Notes under the pieces: model-generated
Database searches by the model: none
Seen by the model: only the letters and a program-made list of their open reading frames with translations
Told to the model about the DNA's origin: nothing
Shown here: piece after piece, positions 27,962 to 36,004 of the stretch
Numbering within the stretch: the stretch's first letter is position 1
Layout of the letters: the number at the start of each line of letters is the position of its first letter
Translations under genes and position numbers: made by a program
From: Marinobacter sp.
Lineage (GTDB): Bacteria; Pseudomonadota; Gammaproteobacteria; Pseudomonadales; Oleiphilaceae
DNA length: 64,000 nucleotides
Direction: 5' to 3'
NCBI GenBank assembly: GCA_014762755.1
Contig: JABURI010000172.1
Location: forward strand, 1-64,000

Positions 27962-28337
27962 CAGTATTACATCCTTGTTCAGTGTTGATACGCCTTAAAT
28001 GTGGTTCGGACTCCGCCGGTCAGCAAGGCGATATTGACGGTATTTTGTAAGATGATCCTGCTTCTGTGTGTGTAACTGTTAGCATTTGCAACCAGAAAAT
28101 ACCTCCCCTCAACACGTGTAAATGCCTACGAGAAAAAGCTGGGCTTTTGGTAACAGCAGGAGTACAGTGACTGCCGTTGGAAAGATTTAGCAAAGCATTT
28201 CATCAATAAGACGCTGCAAAGCAGTAGCAAGTCCTGTTTTTGATCCCGCCAGTTTTTTGTTTCCCGCACAGCGCTGATCAGTGATCACGAGGATCCCTGG
28301 CGGCACATTGAAAATATCGAATTCAGGATTTTTATCT
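27962..28337. other. Long intergenic region: divergent promoters and probable csp leader
   Basis: About 376 bp between the leftward rhodanese and the rightward cold-shock gene with no supported gene. Cold-shock genes of this family often have a long structured 5' leader that controls translation, and the size fits, but I cannot identify a definite transcription start; the -35/-10 candidates I tried (for example TTGAAA at about 28307) leave no room for a leader. Confidence 0.4.
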
Positions 28338-28544
28338 ATGTCTACTACTACCGGCACCGTCAAGTTCTTCAACGAATCCAAGGGCTTCGGCTTCATTACT
28401 CGCGAAAGCGGCCCGGACGTATTCGTTCACTACAGCGCCATTCAGGGCGGCGGTTTCAAGACTCTGGCAGAAGGCCAGCAGGTCGAGTTCACCGTTACCC
28501 AGGGCCAGAAAGGTCCTCAGGCGGAAAATGTGATTGGCCTGTAA
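28338..28544 (+). CDS. CspA-family cold-shock protein
   Basis: 68 residues, one cold-shock OB fold. Both RNA-binding motifs are present: RNP1 KGFGFITR and RNP2 VFVHYSAI. The start is the ATG at 28338 ([11 protein letters not shown]) with AGGA upstream; extension to 28281 has no family match. Such proteins bind single-stranded RNA and melt structure in the cold, though many paralogues are constitutive. The gene is followed closely by a strong terminator. Confidence 0.96.
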   Translation: MSTTTGTVKFFNESKGFGFITRESGPDVFVHYSAIQGGGFKTLAEGQQVEFTVTQGQKGPQAENVIGL

Positions 28545-28560
28545 CTAACAGCCAAACACG

Positions 28561-28586
28561 AAAAAGGCAGCTTCGGCTGCCTTTTT
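28561..28586 (+). terminator. Bidirectional rho-independent terminator between csp and the SbcC/YhaN-like gene
   Basis: An 11-bp stem AAAAAGGCAGC / GCTGCCTTTTT around a TTCG loop. It follows the csp stop by about 16 bp and ends just before the stop codon end of the convergent ATPase gene at 28592, with T-runs on both strands, so it can serve both transcripts. Confidence 0.94.
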
Positions 28587-28591
28587 GCGTT

Positions 28592-31240
28592 TCAGGGTAT
28601 GGCCAGACTCTTCAGTGCCTGCAGATCCCTGGGCTCGACGCCCAGATCCTGCCAGTTCTCCGGGTGGCAGGTGAACAACAGAATCTGATGCCGCTGCGCT
28701 GCATCGAACAGTATCCTCTTCATTCCATCCAGCCGCTCCGCATCGGAGTGCACCAGGGTATCATCGAGGATAATCAGTGTTGGTCGCCCTGCTTCCCTTA
28801 ACAGGTCCGCATAGGCCAGGCGGCTTATCAATCCCATCTGTTCCCTCGCTCCGAAACTAAGCTCGGTCATCTGTCCCAGCTCGCCACCACGGGTAAACCT
28901 GCCGGGCATCAGATGCTCGTCGACTTCCAGCGTTGCCTCCGGGAAAAGTACCGAAAGGTAGTGATTCAGGTGTTTTTGCAACGGTGCCTGAAGGCGACGG
29001 GTCAATGCCTGGCGCTTTCCGGTGAGCACCTTCAATAGCAGATCAAGCGCCTGGGCGCGCCGGTGCAGTTCTCCATACCTGCGATTGACATGTTCATACT
29101 CTCCGGACTTCTCGCTGAGTTGTTCCTCAAGCCCTTCTGCTCCCCAGGCTTCCAGCCGGACCCGGATATCCCGAAGCTCCCGCTCCCGGTTTTCCTGGGC
29201 TTTTTGCTGGGTTTCCGCAGCCTGCCGGAAACGCTGGATGTCCTGCTGAAGCAGTTCCGGCCGGGCCTCACGTATCTTCTTGTCCAGTGATTCAAGGCTC
29301 TCCAGCACCGTCGCTTCCCGCTTCTCCGATTCGGAGATCTTATCGGCCAGCTCCCGAAGCTGGCGCTGGCTCTGAGAATTGTTCAATTCCTCCGTGAGCT
29401 GCTGCCATTCCCGGTTGGCGTTCTCGACATTCTGTCTGGCGGTCAGGATGGCCGTCTGGTGTTTGCTCCGGGCAGTTTCGGCTTCTGACAGACGATGCTC
29501 CGCATCTTTTCTTGCCCTTTCGGCTTCAGGAAGGCCGGGGAGATTGGTATCAGCCACACCCGTTGACTTCAGTACCGAGTCTAGCTCCCCTTTTCGAGCC
29601 TCCAGGTCCGCCAGGGTACCCCGGGTCTCGGTACGAAGACGTTCCAGCCCCTGGGGCGCAACCGACACCAACAGATCTGCAGTGTGCTTCAGCCTGTTCT
29701 CCGCATCCCGAAACCGCGCCAGCTTCTGTTCCGCTTCTTCAACGTTATGGACACCAAGTGCTCGAAGCTGTTCACTCAGGGTTTGCTCAAGATGTGCCAG
29801 GGTGCGCCGGACGCTCGCCAGATCTTCTCCCCCAGGCGTAATGCCGAGGCGTCCCACACCGGGAATCTCCAGTGTGGTTTCTTCGAGGAGGCGACGTTCA
29901 CCCTCCCCCTCAATGCTTTCGTCGCTTAGATGCAGGCTTTGTCCCTGCTCCAGCTGCCAGGTGAGACGCGTGGCGATGGTCTGGCTTCTGATTCCTTCTT
30001 CGTCAAACTGGCGCTGGGTCACCCTGGCGTGTTGCACCAGATCAGGGTCAATCCTGTTCTCCTGCTTTTGCTTGCTGGCCTCGTCCAGCTCTTGCTGGAA
30101 CCCGGTGGCCTTGTCCAGGTTTTGCCGGAGAGTCTTGTGCTGGTTTTCCAGCCGAGTGACTTCCTGTTTGAGCCTGGCAAGAGTTTCCAGCTGGCGGGCC
30201 TGTTCAACGGTTTTGATCGCCGCATCGTAGCTTTCACGCGCATCCTGAAGAGCCTTGTCGAGACCAGGGGTTCGGGCCTCTTGCTCTGTCAGAACCTCCC
30301 GGGCCTTACGGAGATCGGTTTCTCGCTGCTCCAGCTTTTTGCCCTGACTCTGCACTTGCTCCAGGTTCTGGCGAAGCAGATTCAGATTCTGACGCACGTG
30401 ATCGAGCGTCTCCTTTTCTCTCAATCGTTGCGCCTGAAGTGACTCCACCTGACGGAACTGCTCCTGGGCCTGCTCCATCCTGCGGCGAGCCTCCTCCCAG
30501 GGCCGGTCCCGATTCGCGCGCTCAAACTCCGTCGCGAGCGTTCCCAGGCGATCCACCTGGACCTGATATTGCTCGATCCGGGACTGCAATTCGGCAATCT
30601 GTCCTTCCAGTTCAGCACGTTCCTTTTCAAGCTGCTGATATTCCCCCCGGGGTTTGCCGGTACCGGTAAGCAATTCCGCGCGCTGCTTTTCCACGGCCTG
30701 AATCACCTCATCGCCGCCGGTACTGGCCACTTCACCAACGAGGTTGTTGAGGGCGGATTTCAGGTGATCGCCGGCGTGCTCAACGGCCTTCTCGATATCC
30801 TGGCCGGTGCCCTGCTCGACCCAGAGCAACCCCGGTATACCCCAGTGCTCTTCCTTGCTGGCTCCCTTTTTAGGGAACTGGTACCCCAGTAATTCCGCAA
30901 GCTTCTCTTCGGCTTCTTCACCACTGAAAGTCTGGCCGTCAACCTGCAAATCACATCGCTTGCGCTGGAGGAAACTTTTGGTCAGCGACCAGTGATGGCC
31001 CTCGTGCTCAAAATCCAGTTCGATCGCCGGCGCCGCTGCAGAGTCACCCCAGGGCCGCAGGTCTTCAACGGATTTGGATCGATGGCGTTCGAAGAAGGCA
31101 GCCCGGATGGCCCGCACCAGCGTGCTTTTTCCGGATTCGTTCGGGCCGTGGATCAGGTTGATACCCGGTTGCAGTCCCTCGAGGGTGATCGGATTTCGGA
31201 ATTGGCGAACCTGTTCGAGCCTCAGTCTCTCGAGTCTCAC
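28592..31240 (-). CDS. SbcC/YhaN-like SMC-type ATPase
   Basis: 882 residues. Walker A is in the N-terminal head (HGPNESGKSTLVRAI), then long coiled coils (about 180-400 and 480-740), and a C-terminal head with the signature region (ELSFGAREQMGLISRLAYAD) and Walker B (PTLIILDDTLVHSD). There is no CxxC zinc hook at the coiled-coil midpoint; instead a small globular insertion is seen near 410-470 (SLHLSDESIEGEGERR, ... VGRLGITPGGEDL). Size and lack of hook resemble Bacillus YhaN more than E. coli SbcC. It overlaps the phosphoesterase gene by 4 bp; the two should form a nuclease complex in DNA repair. Confidence 0.88.
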   Translation of the reverse strand: MRLERLRLEQVRQFRNPITLEGLQPGINLIHGPNESGKSTLVRAIRAAFFERHRSKSVEDLRPWGDSAAAPAIELDFEHEGHHWSLTKSFLQRKRCDLQVDGQTFSGEEAEEKLAELLGYQFPKKGASKEEHWGIPGLLWVEQGTGQDIEKAVEHAGDHLKSALNNLVGEVASTGGDEVIQAVEKQRAELLTGTGKPRGEYQQLEKERAELEGQIAELQSRIEQYQVQVDRLGTLATEFERANRDRPWEEARRRMEQAQEQFRQVESLQAQRLREKETLDHVRQNLNLLRQNLEQVQSQGKKLEQRETDLRKAREVLTEQEARTPGLDKALQDARESYDAAIKTVEQARQLETLARLKQEVTRLENQHKTLRQNLDKATGFQQELDEASKQKQENRIDPDLVQHARVTQRQFDEEGIRSQTIATRLTWQLEQGQSLHLSDESIEGEGERRLLEETTLEIPGVGRLGITPGGEDLASVRRTLAHLEQTLSEQLRALGVHNVEEAEQKLARFRDAENRLKHTADLLVSVAPQGLERLRTETRGTLADLEARKGELDSVLKSTGVADTNLPGLPEAERARKDAEHRLSEAETARSKHQTAILTARQNVENANREWQQLTEELNNSQSQRQLRELADKISESEKREATVLESLESLDKKIREARPELLQQDIQRFRQAAETQQKAQENRERELRDIRVRLEAWGAEGLEEQLSEKSGEYEHVNRRYGELHRRAQALDLLLKVLTGKRQALTRRLQAPLQKHLNHYLSVLFPEATLEVDEHLMPGRFTRGGELGQMTELSFGAREQMGLISRLAYADLLREAGRPTLIILDDTLVHSDAERLDGMKRILFDAAQRHQILLFTCHPENWQDLGVEPRDLQALKSLAIP

Positions 31241-32358
31241 TGGCTGACCTCCTGTTTACCGCTATTGAGCAGGCCTGTCAGGATTGCCAGGGCATCCCTC
31301 GCCGATTCCGGGCTGTCGCCCAACTGGAGCTGCCTCAACTCCTCAATGGTTTCTCCCAGGTAACCATCGGCGTTAAGCGCTGCGATATCTTCTTCCGTGG
31401 GCTCAAGCTGAAGTCCGGCACGGTCACAACTCACACTTCGAAACCGCGCTTCCGCTAATGAAAGCGCGTGATCAAGCCGCTGGAGCCCCTCAAGGGTAAT
31501 CGCGCCTTCGAGGCGGATATCCAGAACCGAAGCTTCCGGCAGGTTCTCCATCCGCTCGATCAGCCGGTCCAGATCCGATGGGACAGAAAGCGTTTCACGC
31601 CACTGGTGCCAACGATAATGAGCCGTATCAACGCTCTTCACTGCTGGCACCGTAGCTGGCCCTGCAATATCGACGATCAGGGCATAGCCGGCTTCGTTGT
31701 TCCGGAATCGCTCCGGCTCCGGCGTACCACTGTACCAGGTTCGCTCATTGATCTGCTTGGCACCATGCCAATCGCCCAAAGCCAGGTAATCAAGCCTGGC
31801 CTGCTCTGCCCGATCCGGAGCGATCGGATTGGTCGCATCCACTTCCTCCGGCAGCACCCCCTGAACACTCCCATGGGCAAGACCCACCCGCACGAGGCCG
31901 GCAGGCGTCTCCCTCTCACTGAAGTCTTCGGTGAGATCACTATAAGTGTGGCGCTGGGTCAGCGGTGCGCTGAGTACTGCAAGGCCCTGCTCTTCGAGCA
32001 GAATCACGTCCGGCTCAAGCGCCAGATGAATGTTATCGGGGACCGCCTGCAAACGCCGGGCCCGTGTCCAGACGCTCTCGGCAAGGGCAGCATCGTGGTT
32101 GCCCGGGAGCATGACCCATGGGCCCTTGAAGGCGCTGGTGGCATTGAACACCCTACGAATCGTACGGTCGGAAACCCCTTGCGCGTCGAACACATCGCCC
32201 GCCACGAGGACTGCATCGCATTCGTGTTCAACGGCCAGTTGTGCCAGCCTTTCGATCGCCCCAAAACGGGCCTCAGCCAGCGCAGCGCCATCTTCCGTTT
32301 CGAAACGACTGAATGACCGGCCCATTTGCCAGTCCGCGGTATGAAGAAATCTGGGCAC
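31237..32358 (-). CDS. SbcD/YhaO-like metallophosphoesterase (DNA exonuclease subunit)
   Basis: 373 residues from a GTG at 32358, which has AGGGG six bases upstream and puts the first metal motif at the N-terminus (RFLHTADWQMGRSF). Other calcineurin-type motifs follow: VLVAGDVFDAQ, LPGNHD (as MLPGNHDAAL), AHGSVQG and LGDWHG. These coordinate the two metals used for DNA cleavage. The upstream ATG at 32382 lacks a ribosome site. The 4-bp overlap with the ATPase gene implies a complex with fixed stoichiometry. Confidence 0.87.
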   Translation of the reverse strand: MPRFLHTADWQMGRSFSRFETEDGAALAEARFGAIERLAQLAVEHECDAVLVAGDVFDAQGVSDRTIRRVFNATSAFKGPWVMLPGNHDAALAESVWTRARRLQAVPDNIHLALEPDVILLEEQGLAVLSAPLTQRHTYSDLTEDFSERETPAGLVRVGLAHGSVQGVLPEEVDATNPIAPDRAEQARLDYLALGDWHGAKQINERTWYSGTPEPERFRNNEAGYALIVDIAGPATVPAVKSVDTAHYRWHQWRETLSVPSDLDRLIERMENLPEASVLDIRLEGAITLEGLQRLDHALSLAEARFRSVSCDRAGLQLEPTEEDIAALNADGYLGETIEELRQLQLGDSPESARDALAILTGLLNSGKQEVSQ

Positions 32359-32490
32359 AAGCGTTCCCCTGTCCGAATGCATGCTCTATCAACACGCATT
32401 CAAGGTTACCGATCCTTGAAGAAAATTGCACAACTCTCTGATTGGCGGGCGCTTTGGGGTGTAGAAGAAAGCGGAAGAGTCGAAGAAGGC

Positions 32491-32520
32491 GGGGTCAGAT
32501 GAAAGCATTCATCTGACCCC
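32491..32520. repeat. Perfect palindromic hairpin with 13-bp arms (REP-like element)
   Basis: Arms GGGGTCAGATGAA and TTCATCTGACCCC around a 4-nt loop AGCA, located in the 170-bp gap between two leftward genes and 10 bp from the stop of the outer-membrane protein gene. The GGGGTCAGATGAA core resembles palindromes I associate with REP sequences mobilised by RAYT transposases; that link is from memory. It could also act as a transcript-end hairpin for the gene upstream. No transposase gene lies nearby. Confidence 0.85.
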
Positions 32521-32529
32521 ATTTTCACG

Positions 32530-33138
32530 TCAGAACAAAAACTCGGGGCCGATACTGAAGACGTTGATGTCGGATTCACCCGTCTCGTCTTCATCGCCAA
32601 CATCCATAAGAAAGTCCCAGTCGGCCCGCACGCGGAAATTCTCGGAAACATCAAAACTGGCGCCAAGACCGGTTCTGAGAGAAAAATCCGTGTCGTCATC
32701 GCTGAATCGTAAATTGCCTGCACTGGTCTGCGCAGTAGCTTCATAGTTCAGCTGCCAGTACATGACACCTGCTTTGGCAAACACCTTGAACCGACCGGTT
32801 CTTGGCATTCCCAACTGCAACGTCGCATCAAAGAAGTGGCCATCGACCTCGGCGGAAGCAAAACCGAGTCCCTCAACTGTTCCGGATGCGGACACCTCAT
32901 CAATGTAACGATAGCCAAACTCGAAGTTCGCAAAGCCGATGTACTCCGTTCCGCCATAAATACGGCCTGTCAAAGAGCTGTCATCGCATGAGGAGATTTC
33001 GGCACCCGAGCAAAAATCATCGACTTCAGCCTGGCCTACAGAGATGCCGAAATACCCGGGATAGAACTCCACTGCCTGGGCGCCAGAGGCGTACATAGAG
33101 CCGGCCATGACGGCGAGCAAAAGGGATCTGATCTTCAT
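32530..33138 (-). CDS. Small outer-membrane beta-barrel protein
   Basis: 202 residues with a signal peptide (MKIRSLLLAVMAGSMYASGAQA) and alternating beta strands ending in a C-terminal Phe (IGPEFLF), the pattern of an eight-strand OmpA/OmpX-like barrel. Features such as EFGYRYIDE, KAGVMYWQLNYEA and GLGASFDVSENFRVRADWDF fit the outer-membrane-barrel families. Two Cys near 43 and 50 may form a disulfide in an extracellular loop. Function unknown. It follows the lipoprotein gene by 24 bp and may be co-transcribed with it. Confidence 0.8.
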   Translation of the reverse strand: MKIRSLLLAVMAGSMYASGAQAVEFYPGYFGISVGQAEVDDFCSGAEISSCDDSSLTGRIYGGTEYIGFANFEFGYRYIDEVSASGTVEGLGFASAEVDGHFFDATLQLGMPRTGRFKVFAKAGVMYWQLNYEATAQTSAGNLRFSDDDTDFSLRTGLGASFDVSENFRVRADWDFLMDVGDEDETGESDINVFSIGPEFLF

Positions 33139-33162
33139 GGTTGGGAACTCCTTTTCTGTTAA

Positions 33163-34134
33163 TCAGTAGAGTGGCGCCACCCTAACGGACTGACAGTCGT
33201 CAGAGCTTTGAACTGTCTGGCCATTTATCCACACCGCCACACCCGTTGCGGTTCCACCCGCACTGTCACCATAAAGGACTTGGGCTTCTCCCTCGCTCGA
33301 AACACTGATGATCCCTTCTCTCGGACAGTTTTGAGGTTCCACAAACACAAGAGGATCCGGAGTCGACACTTTAAGATAACCACCAACGGAGGAACCAATG
33401 AGAGTCCCGCCAATCCGGATCTCAGTCGTGGATCCGATTCGCTTCAAACTGGTATTTGAATCCTTGAGCGCGACATAACTCTCACCTACTTCAAATTCCA
33501 GCCCGGCGACCTTCTCCGTCACACAACCATTGTCAGTGCCCAACTCAACCTCGAAAACCAGAGATGACCGTCCCTCAATCCGGAACGACCTCGTGCCTTC
33601 TGAATCAACAAGCACACCACTCAGATCATTATAGATTTCGTATCCTTCCCTTTTTTGCCATTCGCCGGTCTGGTCTGTAATTGCCTCTCCGCTTTGGTAG
33701 GTTCCGGTAAGAATGACCTGGTCAGAGTCTGGAGTGGTCACCAGGCAATCGTTAAATAACCAACGTTCGTCAGCATTACTTCCGGAACCGGAAACACTCA
33801 GAGTTGCGGTACCATCATTTTCACAAACAAGCTGGTCACCATTTTGGTTCGACAGAACTGTGCGAACATCCTCAATCAGGTCAAACCCGGCTTCAACATC
33901 ACTGTAGATGCCCAGCATGTTCCCGACATCCTCTGCTCCAGATATTTGAATTGTCTTATTCTCAAAGTCGTTTGGGTCGAGCGTAAGTTCATAGACAGGA
34001 ATGTCGGGCAATTCACAGCTCAAGGCTACAGCACTATCACTACCGGCACTCCCACCTCCGCCTCCGCCACAAGCAGCCAGGGCAGAAGCTCCCACAACCA
34101 GGGATCCCTTTCTCAGCACCCGCATAACATCCAT
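33163..34134 (-). CDS. Putative lipoprotein of unknown function
   Basis: 323 residues. The lipobox ALAAC is followed by six glycines and a Ser/Gly-rich linker, then a beta-rich domain with several cysteines (ALSCELPD, QLVCEND, FNDCLVTT, DNGCVTEKV, PQNCPREG, DDCQSVRV), compatible with an exported, disulfide-bonded protein. I do not recognise the family. It is probably anchored in the outer membrane. Codon use and AT content appear somewhat different from the GC-rich neighbours (runs of AT-rich codons), which may hint at later acquisition, but this was judged by eye. Confidence 0.7.
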   Translation of the reverse strand: MDVMRVLRKGSLVVGASALAACGGGGGGSAGSDSAVALSCELPDIPVYELTLDPNDFENKTIQISGAEDVGNMLGIYSDVEAGFDLIEDVRTVLSNQNGDQLVCENDGTATLSVSGSGSNADERWLFNDCLVTTPDSDQVILTGTYQSGEAITDQTGEWQKREGYEIYNDLSGVLVDSEGTRSFRIEGRSSLVFEVELGTDNGCVTEKVAGLEFEVGESYVALKDSNTSLKRIGSTTEIRIGGTLIGSSVGGYLKVSTPDPLVFVEPQNCPREGIISVSSEGEAQVLYGDSAGGTATGVAVWINGQTVQSSDDCQSVRVAPLY

Positions 34135-34365
34135 TTTTGTTGTCCTCTTACTGCTACATCTTCGGTCGATCGACGTAGCGAAATCCTGACCGGCCCACTA
34201 CAAAGATAGTCCATTTACCGGAGTGGACCAGGGAACCCAGCAGAAATTTAAGGCCCAGCTCACGCTTTCGACGTAACAATCACAACAATCCGGTGACTTC
34301 TACTTCTGCACGAAGCCGGTACCTGAATTCGGACCGATAAATCCTGTATATTCAGAACAGCCGCT

Positions 34366-34390
34366 GCCGCCTCTGCGTGGCGGCTTTTTT
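34366..34390 (+). terminator. Rho-independent terminator in a divergent intergenic region
   Basis: GCCGCC / GGCGGC with a 7-nt loop followed by TTTTTT, oriented rightward. It lies 27 bp before the small rhodanese gene and no rightward gene precedes it, so it must end a short untranslated transcript or act as an attenuator in the leader of that gene. A TATATT box about 15 bp upstream is a possible -10. Confidence 0.7.
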
Positions 34391-34416
34391 ACGAAAGACT
34401 ATCGGGGTATTTCACC

Positions 34417-34797
34417 ATGAAAACCGTTCACGACATGGTCCAGGCTGCAAAGACCGAAATCCGGGAAGTACCTTTGGACCAATCCGAAGACGCCATCAAA
34501 AAAGCGGATATGTTGATTGATGTTCGCGAAGCGGACGAGTTCCACGCGGGCCACATTCCGGGAGCCGTAAACATTCCAAGGGGCATCCTGGAATTCAAAC
34601 TGACCAACGACCCCGCCTTCGAAGACCGGGCGCTGAATATGGTGATCTACTGCAAGAACAGTGGTCGCTCTGCGCTCTCGGCCAAGGCAATGAAAGAGAT
34701 GGGATATCTTCACGTCCAGTCTATTGCCGGGGGAATTGATGCGTGGCAGGACGCAGGGAAGCCCGTCGTCAAACCGGAACTGCCCGATTTCATCTGA
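34417..34797 (+). CDS. Single-domain rhodanese (sulfurtransferase-like)
   Basis: 126 residues without a signal peptide, so cytoplasmic. The rhodanese core reads MLIDVREADEFHAGHIPGAV and the active loop is YCKNSGRSALSA, with the catalytic Cys in the expected place. Such proteins transfer sulfane sulfur to cyanide or protein thiols. It precedes the thiamine transport operon by about 50 bp of non-coding sequence before the riboswitch, but has no obvious functional link; thiazole synthesis uses other sulfur carriers. Confidence 0.9.
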   Translation: MKTVHDMVQAAKTEIREVPLDQSEDAIKKADMLIDVREADEFHAGHIPGAVNIPRGILEFKLTNDPAFEDRALNMVIYCKNSGRSALSAKAMKEMGYLHVQSIAGGIDAWQDAGKPVVKPELPDFI

Positions 34798-34850
34798 CTA
34801 GTGTCCCGTCTGGGCAGGCAAGTACGCCTGCCATGTTATACTGACTGCCA

Positions 34851-34938
34851 CTCAACGGGGTGCCCTTCCCACGAAAAACGGAGGGCTGAGACCATACCCG
34901 CGGAACCTGATCCGGCTCGCACCGGCGAAGGGATTGAG
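34851..34938 (+). promoter_or_regulatory. TPP riboswitch (THI element) controlling thiBPQ
   Basis: The conserved thiamine pyrophosphate aptamer is clear: closing stem CTCAA ... TTGAG, GGGGTGCC, the GGGCTGAGA box, ACCCG, and the GAACCTGATCCGG box before CGGCGAAGGGA. It is 62 bp before the thiB ATG. A -10-like TATACT (34837-34842) lies 9 bp upstream of the aptamer; no good -35 is seen. Confidence 0.97.
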
Positions 34939-34961
34939 TATTCACCGCTCCGGTGAAACCG

Positions 34962-35005
34962 CGGCATGGTTCCCCAGATCGAATCCGAGGATACGAACCA
35001 TGCCG
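34962..35005 (+). promoter_or_regulatory. Start-codon hairpin: likely translational expression platform of the TPP riboswitch
   Basis: CGGCATGGTTC (34962-34972) is perfectly complementary to GAACCATGCCG (34995-35005), which contains the thiB ATG at 35000. The 22-nt loop holds the ribosome site (GAGG). The hairpin should block translation initiation. A second small hairpin (CACCG/CGGTG) lies between it and the aptamer. How TPP binding shifts the balance is inferred; no terminator T-run is present, which supports control of translation over transcription. Confidence 0.75.
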
Positions 35006-36004
35006 AGACGCTCCCTGGCCCTTTTCGCAGGCATTGCGCTGCCCCTGCTGGCTCATGGCCAGGCCAACGAAACCCTGACCGTCTACACCCATCCTTCATT
35101 CGCCGCCGCATGGGGCCCCGGGCCGGGCGTGAAAGAAGCGTTCGAACAGCGGTGTGACTGCACCCTGGAATATGTTGTGCTTGATAGCGGAGGCGACATA
35201 CTCCAGCGGTTGCGCCTTGAAGGAAATTCCACCGACGCGGATGTGGTGCTCGGGCTGCACACCGGCACCATGGAAACCGCCCGCCAGACCGACCTGCTCG
35301 CCCCGCACGGCATCACGTTTGAGTCTCTTGAACTGCCCATCGACTGGCAGGATTCGTTGTTCGTGCCTTACGACTGGGGCTATTTCGCCTTCGTCTACAA
35401 CACCGAACAGTTACCCAACCCACCAAACAGCCTGGAGGAACTGGTCAACGCACCCGAGGAACTCCAGATCATTATCCAGGATCCCCGGACCAGCACACCG
35501 GGCCTTGGTCTGCTGCTCTGGATGAAGGCGGTCTATGGCGACCAGGCTGGCGAAAAATGGCAGGCCCTCAGTGACAACATTCTTACCACCACCAAGAGCT
35601 GGAGTGATGGCTACTTCTCACTGTTCATGAACGGTGAGGCACCGATGATTCTCTCCTACTCCACCTCTCCGGCCTATCACATGGCTATCGACAAGACCGA
35701 TCGTTACCAGGCCGCAGAATTCGAAGAGGGGCATTACCTGCAGGTGGAAGTGGCGGCTCTGGTTGAACCCTCTGAACAGAAAGCACTGGCCCGGGACTTC
35801 CTGCAGTTCATCCTGACCGCGGATTTCCAGCGCCACATTCCCCTGAAAAACGTGATGTATCCGGCCATTGATCTGGGAGACGAATTACCGGAGGTGTTTG
35901 ATCGCCTGATCCAGCCCGACAACACCCTGTTTATCGATCCGGCCATCGTCGCCGAAAAACGCAAATCCTGGCTGGATGAATGGCTCAACGCCATGATTCC
36001 GTAA
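35000..36004 (+). CDS. thiB: Thiamine ABC transporter, periplasmic binding protein ThiB
   Basis: 334 residues with a signal peptide (RRSLALFAGIALPLLAHGQA) and the type 2 solute-binding fold of ThiB: LTVYTHPSFAAAWGPGPGV, VVLGLHTGTMETA, VPYDWGYFAFVYNTE, and TSTPGLGLLLWMKAVYGD. It captures thiamine and its phosphates for ThiPQ. The start is the ATG at 35000; upstream in-frame codons belong to the riboswitch. The stop TAA overlaps the thiP ATG. Confidence 0.95.
   Translation: MPRRSLALFAGIALPLLAHGQANETLTVYTHPSFAAAWGPGPGVKEAFEQRCDCTLEYVVLDSGGDILQRLRLEGNSTDADVVLGLHTGTMETARQTDLLAPHGITFESLELPIDWQDSLFVPYDWGYFAFVYNTEQLPNPPNSLEELVNAPEELQIIIQDPRTSTPGLGLLLWMKAVYGDQAGEKWQALSDNILTTTKSWSDGYFSLFMNGEAPMILSYSTSPAYHMAIDKTDRYQAAEFEEGHYLQVEVAALVEPSEQKALARDFLQFILTADFQRHIPLKNVMYPAIDLGDELPEVFDRLIQPDNTLFIDPAIVAEKRKSWLDEWLNAMIP

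Noticed and set aside
28187-28396. Leftward frame across the csp start
   Set aside because: Overlaps a well-supported cold-shock gene and has no family match.
29379-30230. Ser/Arg-rich 283-codon frame antisense to the YhaN-like gene
   Set aside because: Composition is that of reverse-read coiled-coil codons; not a gene.
34934-34999. Longer ThiB start from TTG 34934
   Set aside because: That stretch lies at the end of the TPP riboswitch and its expression platform; the signal peptide starts at 35000.
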